This document shows, in pieces, positions 17,317 through 27,100 of a stretch of 32,288 nt of DNA; the stretch's first letter is position 1, and each line of letters begins with the position of its first letter. A program made the position numbers and the translations under genes. The DNA comes from Desulfurivibrio sp044068515 (GTDB taxonomy: Bacteria; Desulfobacterota; Desulfobulbia; Desulfobulbales; Desulfurivibrionaceae): contig NZ_JBIPKI010000026.1 of the NCBI RefSeq assembly GCF_044068515.1, positions 1 to 32,288 on the forward strand, in the 5' to 3' direction. Under the pieces are notes generated by a model that saw only the letters and a program-made list of their open reading frames with translations, had not been told where the DNA came from and did not search any database.

Positions 17317-18150
17317 ATGAAATCAGCCGGGCCGGTGATTTCCTTCCATCCGGAAATCCCCGCCGATCATTTTATCTGGGACCGCAATGTTCGGGCACAG
17401 CAACTGCTCGAACTGCTGAGTCGGGCCCGGGCGGTAATTCTGCCCCAGACCGTCGAGCGGGAGCTCTATCTGCTCTGCCGCCGTTGCTGTCCGGCGGTTT
17501 TTCCCAATTATGACTGCCGTTTCGCCTGGGAGGGCAAGACCGGCGCGACCCTGCTTTTCTGGCACCATGGCGTCCCCCATCCCCGGACCCTGATTTTCCC
17601 CCGGGTGGAAACCATGGTCGGCGAGCACCCGGAAATGGGGCTCAACTTCGAGATGCCGCCTTTTCCCCTGGTGGTCAAGGCCAGGCATGGGGGCGAGGGG
17701 CGCGGGACCTGGCTGGTCCGCGACCGGGAGGAGCTGGCCCCGGTCCTGGCTCGCCTGGAGCGCCGGGAATGGCAGGGGGAAACGGGCTTTGTCGTCCAGG
17801 AGTTCATCCCCGGCCTGGAGCGGGATCTCCGGGTGACGGTGATCGGTGATCGGATATTCAGTTACTGGCGGGTCAATCCCGGCGCCTTTCACCACAACCT
17901 GGCCCGGGGCGGCCGGGTCGATCACCGGGCCGACCCGGTCGAGCAGGGCCGGGGGCGGGAGCTGGTGAGAAATTTCTGCCGGCGCACCGGGATCAACCTG
18001 GCCGGCTTTGATCTGGTCTTCCCGGCGGCCGGCGGCGAACCCCTCTTTCTCGAAATAAATTACACCTTCGGCCGGGGCGGGCTCGGCGGCGGGGCAGCCT
18101 ACCGCGCCCGGCTGCAAAAAGCGGTGGAGCAGTGGCTGCGGGGCTGTTGA
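17317..18150 (+). CDS. ATP-grasp domain protein (RimK-like)
   Basis: A 277-residue protein with GGGGAGGTAATCAGGAC ahead of the ATG. The N-terminal part carries several cysteines (LLCRRCCPAVFPNYDC, about 50-66). The ATP-grasp core follows: PPFPLVVKARHGGEGRGTWLV (about 113-133, the lysine and glycine-rich loop), VVQEFIPGLERDLRVTVIGD (about 165-184) and a metal-binding ending, GFDLVF then PLFLEINYTFGRGGLGG (about 229-260), where Glu and Asn bind magnesium. It should ligate an amine or thiol to a carboxylate with ATP, as RimK or glutathione synthetase do. The substrate is not evident. It stands directly upstream of lon but has 160 bases between. Confidence 0.83.
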   Translation: MKSAGPVISFHPEIPADHFIWDRNVRAQQLLELLSRARAVILPQTVERELYLLCRRCCPAVFPNYDCRFAWEGKTGATLLFWHHGVPHPRTLIFPRVETMVGEHPEMGLNFEMPPFPLVVKARHGGEGRGTWLVRDREELAPVLARLERREWQGETGFVVQEFIPGLERDLRVTVIGDRIFSYWRVNPGAFHHNLARGGRVDHRADPVEQGRGRELVRNFCRRTGINLAGFDLVFPAAGGEPLFLEINYTFGRGGLGGGAAYRARLQKAVEQWLRGC

Positions 18151-18225
18151 CCGGGGCGGCGCCGGCCGGAGAGCAGGGGCGGCGGGTCGGGGAGTTGTCG
18201 CCCCCTAAAGGTGCGCGGGTCCGCC

Positions 18226-18254
18226 TTGACTTAACCGCGGGGAGTGCTTAGCTT
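18226..18254 (+). promoter_or_regulatory. Possible sigma-70 promoter of lon
   Basis: TTGACT (18226-18231), a 17-base spacer and TAGCTT (18249-18254). The -35 matches five of six consensus bases and the -10 three of six. It lies 57 bases upstream of the GTG start. No CIRCE or clear heat-shock promoter is visible. Confidence 0.4.
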
Positions 18255-18310
18255 CAACAGTCTTGCAGCCGTTTATTTTTTGGCAATCCGTTATCCAAGG
18301 AGGATATTGC

Positions 18311-20683
18311 GTGCATATCGAAGACAGCATCGACCCTGAACTCACCGGCGCCAGCGAGGTCAGCGAGCGCGACATTCCCGCCCAGTTGCCGGTGATGGCG
18401 GTCCGGGACGTGGTGGTTTTCAACTACATGATCCTGCCGCTTTTTGTCGGCCGGCCCTCGTCGGTGGGGGCGGTCAACGAGGCCATGAGCCGGGACAAGC
18501 TGATCATGCTGGTGGCCCAGAAGGACGCAGCCACCGATGAACCGGGGATCAAGGATATTTATCACACCGGCATGGTCTGCATGGTGATGCGGACCCTGAA
18601 ACTGCCCGACGGCCGCCTCAAGGTCCTGGTCCAGGCGGTCAACAAGGCCCGGATCACCGGCTTTGTCCAGGAGGAACCCTTCCTGCTGGCTGACATCGAG
18701 GTCCTCCACGACGAGGAAAGCCCCGAGATCGGGGTGGAAATCGAGGCCCTGATGCGCAATGTCCGCGAACAGACCGAAAAAATCCTGGCGCTTAAGGGCA
18801 TTATGTCCTCGGACCTGATGGTCATTCTCAACAACGTCGAGGAGCCGGGCCGGCTGGCCGATCTGGTGGTCTCCAACCTCCAGCTCAAGGTGGCGGAATC
18901 GCAATCGGTCCTGGAAATTCTCGATCCGGTGGCCCGCTTGCGCAAAGTGGCCGAATTCCTCCAGAAAGAGGTGGAGGTTTCCACCGTCCAGGCCCGGATT
19001 CAGTCCGAGGCCAAGGAGGAGATGGGCCGCAGCCAGCGGGAATATTTCCTCCGCGAACAGCTTCAGGCCCTGAAAAAGGAACTGGGCGACATCGACGAGC
19101 GCTCCCAGGAGCTGGACGAGATGCGGGAAAGGCTCAGCAAAGGGCGGCTGCCCCCGGAGGTCAAAAAGGAGGGCCTCAAACAGCTCAAGCGCCTGGAGAT
19201 GATGCACCCCGACGCTTCCGAGGCCGCCATTATCCGCACCTATCTCGACTGGCTGCTCGATGTGCCCTGGCGCAAGTCCAGCAAGGATCGCCTCGACCTC
19301 AAGCTGGCCCGGGAGGTTCTCGACGCCGATCATTACGGCCTGGAAAAGGTCAAGGAGCGGATCCTCGAGTACCTGGCGGTCCGCAAGCTCAACAAGACCA
19401 GCAAGGGGCCGATCCTCTGCTTCGTCGGCCCCCCCGGGGTGGGCAAAACCTCCCTGGGCCAGTCCATCGCCCGGGCCCTGGGCCGCAAGTTTTACCGCCT
19501 TTCCCTGGGCGGCATGCGGGACGAGGCCGAAATCCGGGGCCATCGCCGCACTTATATCGGGGCCATGCCGGGCCGGATCATCCAGGGCCTCAAGAACGTG
19601 GGGACCAACAATCCGGTCTTCATGATGGATGAAATCGACAAGGTGGGCACCGATTACCGGGGCGATCCCTCCTCGGCGCTCCTCGAGGTGCTCGATCCGG
19701 CTCAGAACAACGAATTTTCGGATCATTACCTCAATATGCCGATGGACCTTTCCAAGGTCATGTTCATCACCACCGCCAACATGACCGACACCATTCCGCC
19801 GCCGCTGCTCGACCGGATGGAGGTCATCCGCCTGGCCGGCTATACCCAGGAGGAAAAGCTCGAGATCGCCAAGCGCTACCTGCTGCCCCGGCAGATCAAG
19901 GAAAACGGGCTCAAAATTAGCCAGATCAACTTCGCCGACGAGGCCCTGCTCCGGCTGATCACCCATTATACCCGCGAGGCGGGCTTACGGAACCTCGAGC
20001 GGGAGATCGGCGCGCTCTGCCGCAAGGTGGCCCGCAAGATCGCCGAAGGAGGCCGGGGGCCTTACGTGGTGAGCAATCGCACCCTGCAGGGCTACCTGGG
20101 CCCGCCCCGCTACCTGCCCGAGGCTGAAAGCGAACTGATCGACCAGCCCGGGATGGCCACCGGCCTGGCCTGGACCGAGGTGGGCGGCGAAATCCTCTAT
20201 GTCGAGGTTTCGCTGATGAAGGGCCGGGGCAACCTGACCCTGACCGGTCAATTGGGCGAGGTCATGAAGGAATCGGCCCAGGCGGCCCTGAGCTTCTGCC
20301 GCTCCCGGCTCAAGGAACTCAAGCTCAAGGAAAATTTTTTCGACACTCTCGACATTCATGTCCATGTTCCGGCCGGGGCCATTCCCAAGGACGGGCCCTC
20401 GGCCGGGGTGACCATGGCCACCGCCCTTTACTCGGCCCTGAGCCGCAAAACGGTGCGGGCCGACGTGGCCATGACCGGCGAGATCACCCTGCGGGGCCGG
20501 GTGCTGCCCATCGGCGGCCTCAAGGAAAAGGCCCTGGCCGCTTTGCGGGCCGGGATCACCACGGTGATCATCCCCGAGCACAACAAGAAGGACCTGGAGG
20601 AAATTCCCAAGGATCTGCGCAGCAAGATCACCTTCGTGCCGGTCAAAAGCATGGACCAGATCCTTAAAATGGTTTTCCGCTAG
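18311..20683 (+). CDS. lon: ATP-dependent protease Lon
   Basis: A 790-residue Lon of normal length. I chose the GTG at 18311 because AAGGAGG precedes it by seven bases; an ATG at 18263 has no site. The N-terminal substrate domain starts LPVMAVRDVVVFNYMILPLFVGR. The AAA+ domain has Walker A GPPGVGKTS (about 373) and Walker B VFMMDEIDKVG. The C-terminal protease domain has the catalytic serine in PKDGPSAGVTMATAL (about 697) and the lysine in GGLKEKALAAL (about 740), 43 apart as in E. coli. It degrades damaged and regulatory proteins in the cytosol. Everything expected is intact. Confidence 0.97.
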   Translation: MHIEDSIDPELTGASEVSERDIPAQLPVMAVRDVVVFNYMILPLFVGRPSSVGAVNEAMSRDKLIMLVAQKDAATDEPGIKDIYHTGMVCMVMRTLKLPDGRLKVLVQAVNKARITGFVQEEPFLLADIEVLHDEESPEIGVEIEALMRNVREQTEKILALKGIMSSDLMVILNNVEEPGRLADLVVSNLQLKVAESQSVLEILDPVARLRKVAEFLQKEVEVSTVQARIQSEAKEEMGRSQREYFLREQLQALKKELGDIDERSQELDEMRERLSKGRLPPEVKKEGLKQLKRLEMMHPDASEAAIIRTYLDWLLDVPWRKSSKDRLDLKLAREVLDADHYGLEKVKERILEYLAVRKLNKTSKGPILCFVGPPGVGKTSLGQSIARALGRKFYRLSLGGMRDEAEIRGHRRTYIGAMPGRIIQGLKNVGTNNPVFMMDEIDKVGTDYRGDPSSALLEVLDPAQNNEFSDHYLNMPMDLSKVMFITTANMTDTIPPPLLDRMEVIRLAGYTQEEKLEIAKRYLLPRQIKENGLKISQINFADEALLRLITHYTREAGLRNLEREIGALCRKVARKIAEGGRGPYVVSNRTLQGYLGPPRYLPEAESELIDQPGMATGLAWTEVGGEILYVEVSLMKGRGNLTLTGQLGEVMKESAQAALSFCRSRLKELKLKENFFDTLDIHVHVPAGAIPKDGPSAGVTMATALYSALSRKTVRADVAMTGEITLRGRVLPIGGLKEKALAALRAGITTVIIPEHNKKDLEEIPKDLRSKITFVPVKSMDQILKMVFR

Positions 20684-20725
20684 ACCAAAGCCGACCGGCG
20701 GAGAACAGCAGGCGGAGTCCGACCT

Positions 20726-20763
20726 CGGCAGCCAGCGGAGCGCAGCTGCCGGGGCTGGTTTTT
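20726..20763 (+). terminator. Possible terminator after lon
   Basis: CGGCAGC (20726-20732) can pair with GCTGCCG (20745-20751) around a 12-base loop. A run of five T follows at 20759-20763, after an 8-base gap. The gap makes it an imperfect intrinsic terminator. Confidence 0.35.
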
Positions 20764-20792
20764 AGCTGTCCTCGGCCTGCTGACTTGCGAGC

Positions 20793-21827
20793 ATGATGGA
20801 GCTTGAACCCAACCATAATAATGAACCCGCATCCGGCCGGCCGTGGTTGACGCTGGGGCGTCTGGCCGTCCTGCTGCTGGTGCTGGCCGGGCTCGGGGCC
20901 CTCTGGTTTTGGTCCTACGCGGCCGGTGCCGGCCCGGCCCGGACCGAAACCCTGGTTTACATCCCGCCGGGTTCATCCTTTGCCGCCATTGAAGGCCAGC
21001 TGGCCGAGGCCGGGGTGCTGCGCCCGGACCGCCGCTTTGGCTGGCTGGCGGTGCTCTCGGGCCAGCGCTCCCAGCTCCGGGCCGGCGAGTACGCGATTCC
21101 GGCCGGGGCCAGTCCCCGGGCCATCCTGGAGCTGCTGGCCGCCGGGCGCACTTTTCGCCGCCAGGTCACGATTCCGGAGGGGGCCAATCTCTACCAGGTG
21201 GCCGAAATCCTGGCCGGCCAGCAGTTGCTGGAGGCTTCCGCTTTCATCGCCATGGCCACCGCCCCGCCGACCCCCGCCCATTTCGGGCTGGAAGCTCCGA
21301 CCCTGGAAGGCTGGCTCTTTCCCGACACCTATTATTTCACTAGGGGTCAGCGCATGGAAGAGATCACCCGGGTGCTGGTGGAGCGGGCCCGCCGGGTTTT
21401 AAGCGAATTGCTGGCGGAACTGGGCAACGACACCGGCCTCGACCCGCTGGAAATCATGACCCTGGCTTCCATTGTCGAAAAGGAAACCGGCTTGCCCGGC
21501 GAACGGGCCCTGATCGCCGGAGTCTTTTTCAACCGTCTCGAGCGGGGGATGCGCCTCCAGACCGATCCCACCGTGATTTACGGACGGCAAAGCTTTGACC
21601 GGCGTCTGACCCGGGAAGATCTGCGCACTCCCACCCCCTACAATACCTACGTGATCTTCGGGCTGCCCCCCGGCCCCATCGCCAATCCCGGCCGGGCGGC
21701 CATCGCCGCCGTCCTGCGCCCGGAGCAGACCGATTACCTCTATTTCGTCTCCCGCAACGACGGGTCCCACCAGTTTTCCACCAACCTCCGCGACCACAAC
21801 CGGGCCGTGCAGCGCTACCAGCGCTAG
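20793..21827 (+). CDS. mltG: Endolytic transglycosylase MltG (YceG-like)
   Basis: A 344-residue membrane-anchored protein with one helix at about 22-42 and the rest periplasmic. A LysM-like subdomain (GSSFAAIEGQLAEAGVL) is followed by the YceG core: TLEGWLFPDTYYF, then LASIVEKETG with the catalytic glutamate at 229, then AGVFFNRLERGMRLQTDPTVIYG and PYNTYVIFGLPPGPIANPG. It cuts nascent peptidoglycan strands and helps set glycan length. The start is uncertain by one codon (ATGATG). It lies 109 bases after lon on the same strand. Confidence 0.94.
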   Translation: MMELEPNHNNEPASGRPWLTLGRLAVLLLVLAGLGALWFWSYAAGAGPARTETLVYIPPGSSFAAIEGQLAEAGVLRPDRRFGWLAVLSGQRSQLRAGEYAIPAGASPRAILELLAAGRTFRRQVTIPEGANLYQVAEILAGQQLLEASAFIAMATAPPTPAHFGLEAPTLEGWLFPDTYYFTRGQRMEEITRVLVERARRVLSELLAELGNDTGLDPLEIMTLASIVEKETGLPGERALIAGVFFNRLERGMRLQTDPTVIYGRQSFDRRLTREDLRTPTPYNTYVIFGLPPGPIANPGRAAIAAVLRPEQTDYLYFVSRNDGSHQFSTNLRDHNRAVQRYQR

Positions 21828-21980
21828 TGCCCCGGGTGGTTGATGGCTTCCCCTGAGCATTGTCCCTTGCCGCTCCTCGCGGAGTTGGGCCAAACTCGTC
21901 ATTGTGCTGTAATTCTTCGTTTGGCGCCCCGGGTGAGAAACCACGATGCTGCAAAAATCAACGGCCGCCATTAACCTCCC

Positions 21981-21995
21981 TGGCACTGTTTTTGC
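21981..21995 (+). promoter_or_regulatory. Sigma-54 (-24/-12) promoter of the hydrogenase-Hdr operon
   Basis: TGGCACTGTTTTTGC matches the consensus TGGCAC-N5-TTGC exactly, with ten bases between the invariant GG and GC. Transcription would start near 22007, about 110 bases before the maturation protease. It implies activation by an enhancer-binding protein, which is not in the window. The 21828-22118 intergenic stretch holds no supported gene. Confidence 0.6.
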
Positions 21996-22118
21996 CCCCG
22001 GGCCCTCTTCCGCCCTCCAGCGGCACGAAATGAATCTTCCTTCAAAATTTTGCTTGAAATTGTTTGCAATGTGGTATTAAGGTGATCCTACGGGTGGAGT
22101 GTTTGCAACTTTTGCACA

Positions 22119-22625
22119 ATGAGGCCTGACTTGTCTAAGGTGGTAATCTTCGGGTGCGGCAATCTCCTGATGGGGGATGACGGCTTTGGCCCTACGGTAG
22201 TTGAGGCCTTGACGGCCAGTTCCGTTCTGCCTCCTGAGGCCGAGGCCGTCGACGCTATGACCGGCATCCGGGAGTATCTTTTTGACTACCTGTTGTGCGA
22301 AGAGGGCCGGCCGCGCCATATCATTATCCTCGATGCCGTCGATTTCGCGGACCGGCAGCCCGGGGAAGTTTTTCTGATTGATTCCTCCGCCATTCCCGCC
22401 CAAAAAATTCACGATTTTTCCCTGCACCAGTTTCCCACTGTCAACCTGCTGCATGAACTGGAGCAGCATACCGGTATCGAAGTGACGATTGTTGCCGCCC
22501 AAGCCGAATATATTCCGGCCGAAATTGAACCGGGACTCTCGCCCTCAATGGCTGCCGCCGTTCCCCGGGCATGTGAGCTGATTATGAGCATTCTATCAAC
22601 CCAGTTAAGAGGTGACCCCCGATGA
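22119..22625 (+). CDS. Hydrogenase maturation endopeptidase (HycI/FrhD-like)
   Basis: A 168-residue protease starting MRPDLSKVVIFGCGNLLMGDDGFGPTVVEAL. The GCGNLLMGDDGFGP loop carries the first nickel-sensing Asp; DAVDFADRQPGEVF is the second conserved region. Such enzymes cut the C-terminal tail of the NiFe large subunit after nickel insertion. The MvhA gene in this operon has exactly such a tail (25 residues after the last His), so it is the likely substrate. The ribosome binding site of the ATG is weak; a TTG at 22131 preceded by GAGG is an alternative. Its stop overlaps the next gene's start (ATGA). Confidence 0.86.
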   Translation: MRPDLSKVVIFGCGNLLMGDDGFGPTVVEALTASSVLPPEAEAVDAMTGIREYLFDYLLCEEGRPRHIIILDAVDFADRQPGEVFLIDSSAIPAQKIHDFSLHQFPTVNLLHELEQHTGIEVTIVAAQAEYIPAEIEPGLSPSMAAAVPRACELIMSILSTQLRGDPR

Positions 22626-24124
22626 TGTACGAATTCAGCGTCAGCGAAATGGCAGAGGAGTTTGGTGTTCACCGCAACACCATCAGAAACTGGATCAAAT
22701 CAGGCACCCTGCGGGCCAAGGAAGGCCCCGGGCGCAAGTATATGATGAAAATGGAGGACTATCAGGCGGTCTGCGCCAAGTTCGGCCGCCGGCCCTACTT
22801 CAAGCCCTCGAGCAACGTGGCCCGGGAAACCTTCCGCCAGTATGAAGAACTCCGGCAGCAGGTCGAGCCGCTGGAGCTCGGTATTCCCGTCCACACCATT
22901 TACAGCGATGCCAAAATGGCCGATGTCTGCCTGACCTGCGGCACCTGTGCCAGCGCCTGCCCCATTGCCGGGGTTGACGGCCTTGATCCCCGCAAAATCG
23001 TGCGGATGGCCGTTCTGGGCCTGGAAAAGGAGCTGGTCGACAGCAACTGGCCCTGGAAATGCACGATGTGCGGCAAATGCGAAAATGTCTGTCCGGCCGG
23101 GGTGCAGCTCTTGGCCCTGATGCGGCGGCTGCGGGGGCTGCGGGAGCGCGATCTGGTGCCCGGCCCGATCCATAAAGGGGTGGCGATGTGCCTGGAGCGG
23201 GGCAACAACCTCGGCATCCCCAAGGATGATTTTCTGATGCTCTGTGAGGACCTGGGCGAGGAGCTGGTTGAGGAAGGGCTGACCGGCTTCAAAACCCCCG
23301 TCGACGTGGTGGGGGCCCGGCTGATGATCACCGTCAACTCCAAGGAACCCTTCGGGGAACCGGACGATATGAAGTACTGGTGGCGGATTTTCCACGCCGC
23401 CGGCGAGTCCTGGACCATATCCTCGGAAAACTGGGAAGGGGTCAACTGGGGGCTATTCTCCGGCGACGACGAGGCCATGAAGACCGTGGTGGGCCGCATC
23501 GTCGACAACATGCGGCGCCTGCAATGCGAGGTGCTCTTACTACCCGAGTGAGGCCATGCCTACTTTGCAACCCGGTCCGGGTTGAACAGATGGTTTCCCG
23601 AAGCCCTGAAGGAATTCAAAATCATGTCGGTTTTCGATCTGCTCCAGGAGTATATCGAGAGCGGCCGGATCAAGCTCGACAACACCAGGCACCCGCACCC
23701 GGTGACCTACCACGATCCCTGCAACTACGGGCGCAAGTCGGAAAAGGCCTTCGGCAAGGGTTATTACGAGGAGGGCCGCGTTATTACCCGGCAATGCTGC
23801 CCCGACTACCGGGAGATGGAGCCCAACCGCGGCAGCAACTACTGTTGCGGCGGCGGCGGCGGGGCCTGGGCCATGCCCTTTTCTCCCGAACGGGTCTATT
23901 ACGGTCGGATCAAGGCACGCCAGATCCGGGAAACCGGCGCCAAGCTGGTGGTGGCGACCTGCCACAACTGTCGGGATCAAATAATGAAATCGTTGAACCA
24001 CGAGTACGATCTCGGCATCGAGGTCAAGTACCTGTGGGAACTGGTCGCCGACAGCCTGGTCCAACCCGGCCAGGAGAACGCGGCGGCCGGCGGCCAGCAG
24101 CCGGACGATAACGATCGCTCTTGA
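22622..24124 (+). CDS. HTH-HdrC-HdrB/D fusion selenoprotein
   Basis: A 500-residue protein read through a TGA at 23549-23551 (Sec310). Residues 4-50 are an excisionase/MerR-type helix-turn-helix (VSEMAEEFGVHRNTIRNWIKSG). Next come two [4Fe-4S] motifs of HdrC type, CLTCGTCASACP (about 102) and CTMCGKCENVCP (about 147). The rest is HdrB/DsrK-like: LLPE-U-GHAYFAT, where relatives have ECGHA, then a full CCG domain, HDPC (about 365), NYCCGGGGG (about 409) and CHNC (about 448). The two halves are in one frame with no new ribosome binding site, and the residues on both sides of the TGA continue the family. It should hold the non-cubane cluster that reduces a disulfide or DsrC-type partner. AAGAGGTG precedes the start. 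Confidence 0.88.
23568..23584 (+). promoter_or_regulatory. SECIS hairpin of the HdrB/D-like selenoprotein
   Basis: CAACCC pairs perfectly with GGGUUG around the loop GGUCC. The loop GG starts 23 bases after the TGA. A weaker outer pairing of CCAU (23554) with AUGG (23590) could extend the stem. The loop matches the GGUCU loop of the E. coli fdhF SECIS closely. Confidence 0.82.
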
Positions 24125-24151
24125 CAATAATAAAGTAAGGAGACCCTTGTT

Positions 24152-27100
24152 ATGCAGGAAATTCCAAAAATCGGCGCGGTGATGGTGGTAGGCGGCGGAA
24201 TCACGGGGATGCAGGCAGCCCTGGACCTGGCCGATTCCGGTTATTTCGTTTACCTGGTGGAGCGCTCCGGGGCCATCGGCGGGGCCATGGCTCAACTGGA
24301 CAAGACCTTTCCAACCAACGATTGCTCGATGTGAATCATCGCGCCAAAACTGGTTGAGTGCGGTCGGCACTTAAATATCAAGTTGATGACCCTCAGTGAA
24401 GTTGCCGCGATTTCCGGTGATATCGGCAATTTTCAGGTAACCGTAAAAGAACATCCCCGCTATGTCGATATGGATAAATGTATCGCCTGCGGCGAATGCG
24501 CGGTCAAGTGTCCCAAGAAGGTGGCCAGCGAGTATGACGCCGCCACCGGCAAGCGCAAGTCGATCTTTGTCAAGTATGCCCAGGCGGTGCCGCTGAAATA
24601 CCAGATCGATGCCGCCAGCTGTATCCGCTTCAAGAAAGCCGGAGCCTGCGGTTTCTGCGAACAGGTCTGCCCGGCCGGGGCGATTAACTTCGACGATACC
24701 GAAAAAACCCACCAGGTTCAGGTCGGGGCGGTCATTATGGCCCCGGGTTTTGAGACCTTCGACCCGGGTCCGGCTGAGATCTGGGGTTTCGGCCGTTATC
24801 CCAACGTGGTCACGGCCATGCAGTTCGAGCGCTACCTTTCCGCCTCGGGGCCGACCGCCGGCCACCTGTTGCGGCCCTCCGACGGCCGGGAGATCCGCAA
24901 GGTCGCTTTTCTCCAGTGCGTCGGCAGCCGGGATGAGAACAAGTGCGGTCACGGCTACTGCTCTTCGGTCTGCTGCATGTACGCCATCAAGGAAGCGGTG
25001 ATGGCCAAGGAGCATGTGCCGGGCCTGGAGACCGCTATCTTCATGATGGATATGCGAACCCACGGCAAGGGGTTCGACCAGTATTACCAGAACGCCAAGG
25101 AAAAGGCCGGAGTCCGTTTCGTCCGCTGCCGGGTCCACGGGGTGGAGCCGGAGGGTGATAGCGGCGATCTCCGGCTCCATTATATCAACGAGGCCGGGCG
25201 CCAGGTCGAAGAGTATTTTGACCTGGTGGTGCTTTCCGTCGGCATGCAGATTCCTCAGCATGTTCAGGACCTGGCCGCCATGGCCGGGGTCCGCCTGAAC
25301 AGCGACCGGTTTGCCGCCACTTCGGATTTCGCCCCGGTGGCCACCACCAAAAAAGGAGTTTTTACCTGCGGCGCCTTTGCCGGCCCCAAGGATATTCCCC
25401 AATCGGTGATGGAGGGCTCGGCCGCCGCGGCGGCGGTGGCCGACCTGTTGGCCCCGGCCCGCGGCCAGCTTGCCAAGGTCAAGACCTTTCCCCCGGAACG
25501 GGATGTGGCCGGTGAGGAGCCCAAGATCGGAGTGTTCGTCTGCCATTGCGGCTCCAATATCGCCGGGGTGGTCGATGTCGAAGAGTTGGCGACTTATGCC
25601 GAATCCCTGCCCGGGGTGGTCCATGCCGAGCGCAACCTCTTCAGCTGCTCCCAGGACACCCAGGAACAGCTGGTCCGCACGATCCAGAGCAAGGGTTTGA
25701 ACCGGGTGGTGATCGCCGCCTGTACGCCCCGCACCCATGAGCCCCTGTTCCGGGAAACCCTGAAGGCGGCCGGGATCAATGAATACCTGGTGGAGATGGC
25801 CAATATCCGCAACCATGACTCCTGGGTCCATTTTGCCAATCCCAAGATCGCCACCGGCAAGGCCCGCGATCTGGTGCGGATGGCGGTGGCCAAGGTCAGC
25901 CGGCAGATCTCCCTGCAGCCCATCTCGGTGCCGATCACCCAGAAGGGACTGGTGGTCGGCGGCGGCATTGCCGGGATGGCGGCGGCTCTCAACATGGCCG
26001 AGCAGGGCTTCGAAGTCCACCTGGTCGAAAAAAGCCCGGCCCTGGGCGGCAATGCCATCTATCTGGGGCACACCTGGTCCGGCGAGTCGATTCCGGAGAA
26101 GGCCAGGGAGCTGAGCGACCGGGTAACCGGCCATGAGAAGATCAAGCTCCATCTCGGTTATGAGGTGGCCGCGGCCCACGGTTTCGTGGGCAATTTCTCC
26201 ACTACCATCACCAGCAAGGACGGGTTAAGTGAGACCATCGACCACGGGGTCGGGATCATCGCCATCGGCGGCCAGTCGCTGCGCACCCAGGAGTACGGCT
26301 ACGGCCGGATTCCCAACGTGGTCAAGGCCCTGGAGTTCGACCGCCTCTTCAAGCTCAAGGAGCAGCATGTCGCCAAGGCCCGGACGGTGGTCTTCATCCA
26401 GTGCGTCGGTTCCCGCGAGGGCGAGCGGATGTACTGTTCCAAGGTGTGCTGCACCCACTCGGTTCAGTCCGCCATCAAGCTCAAGCAGGAAGATCCGACC
26501 CGGATGGTCTACATCCTCTACCGGGACATGCGGACTTACGGCCAGCGCGAGCATTTGTACAAAAAGGCCCGGGAGCTGGGGGTGATCTTCATCAACTACG
26601 AACTGCACGGCAAGCCCACCGTCGAGATGGAGCACAAGCATGCCAGGGTCGAGGTCTGGGACCATGTTCTCCATCGGCCCTTAAAGATCAAAGCCGATCT
26701 GGTGGTGCTGGCCACCGCCATCGTCGCCAGTCCGGACGCCGAAAAGCTCAACAAAATCTACAAGGTTGCCGTGGACGAGAGCGGCTTTTTCCAGGAGGCC
26801 CATGCCAAGTTGCGGCCGGTTGATTTCGCCACCGACGGCCTGTTCGTGGCCGGTCTGGCTCATTATCCCAAACCGGTGGAAGAAGCGGTGGCCCAGGCCC
26901 TGGCCGCCTCGGGACGGGGTTCGGCCCTGCTGGCCCGCCCGGCGGTCACCCTGGACGCGGTCAAGGCCGAGCCGGTGCTGGAAAATTGCGACGGTTGCGC
27001 CCTCTGCCTCGATGTCTGCCCCTACCATGCCATTGAGTTGGTGGAAGGGGAGGTCGTGGTCGCGGGGGCCCAGGCGCCCCGTTATATCAAAGTCAACAAG

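Noticed and set aside
18254..19966. A 570-residue minus-strand open frame
   Set aside because: It is the complement of lon, which has all its motifs; the antisense protein has none.
22622..24124. Two separate genes: an HTH-HdrC protein ending at 23551 and an HdrB fragment starting about 23582
   Set aside because: Both parts share one frame, the second has no ribosome binding site, and the family motif ECGHA spans the TGA.
24152..24334. A 60-residue FAD-binding peptide as its own gene, or HdrA as a pseudogene
   Set aside because: The TGA falls in NDCSMC at a Cys position, the frame continues the family at once, and a hairpin with GGU follows.
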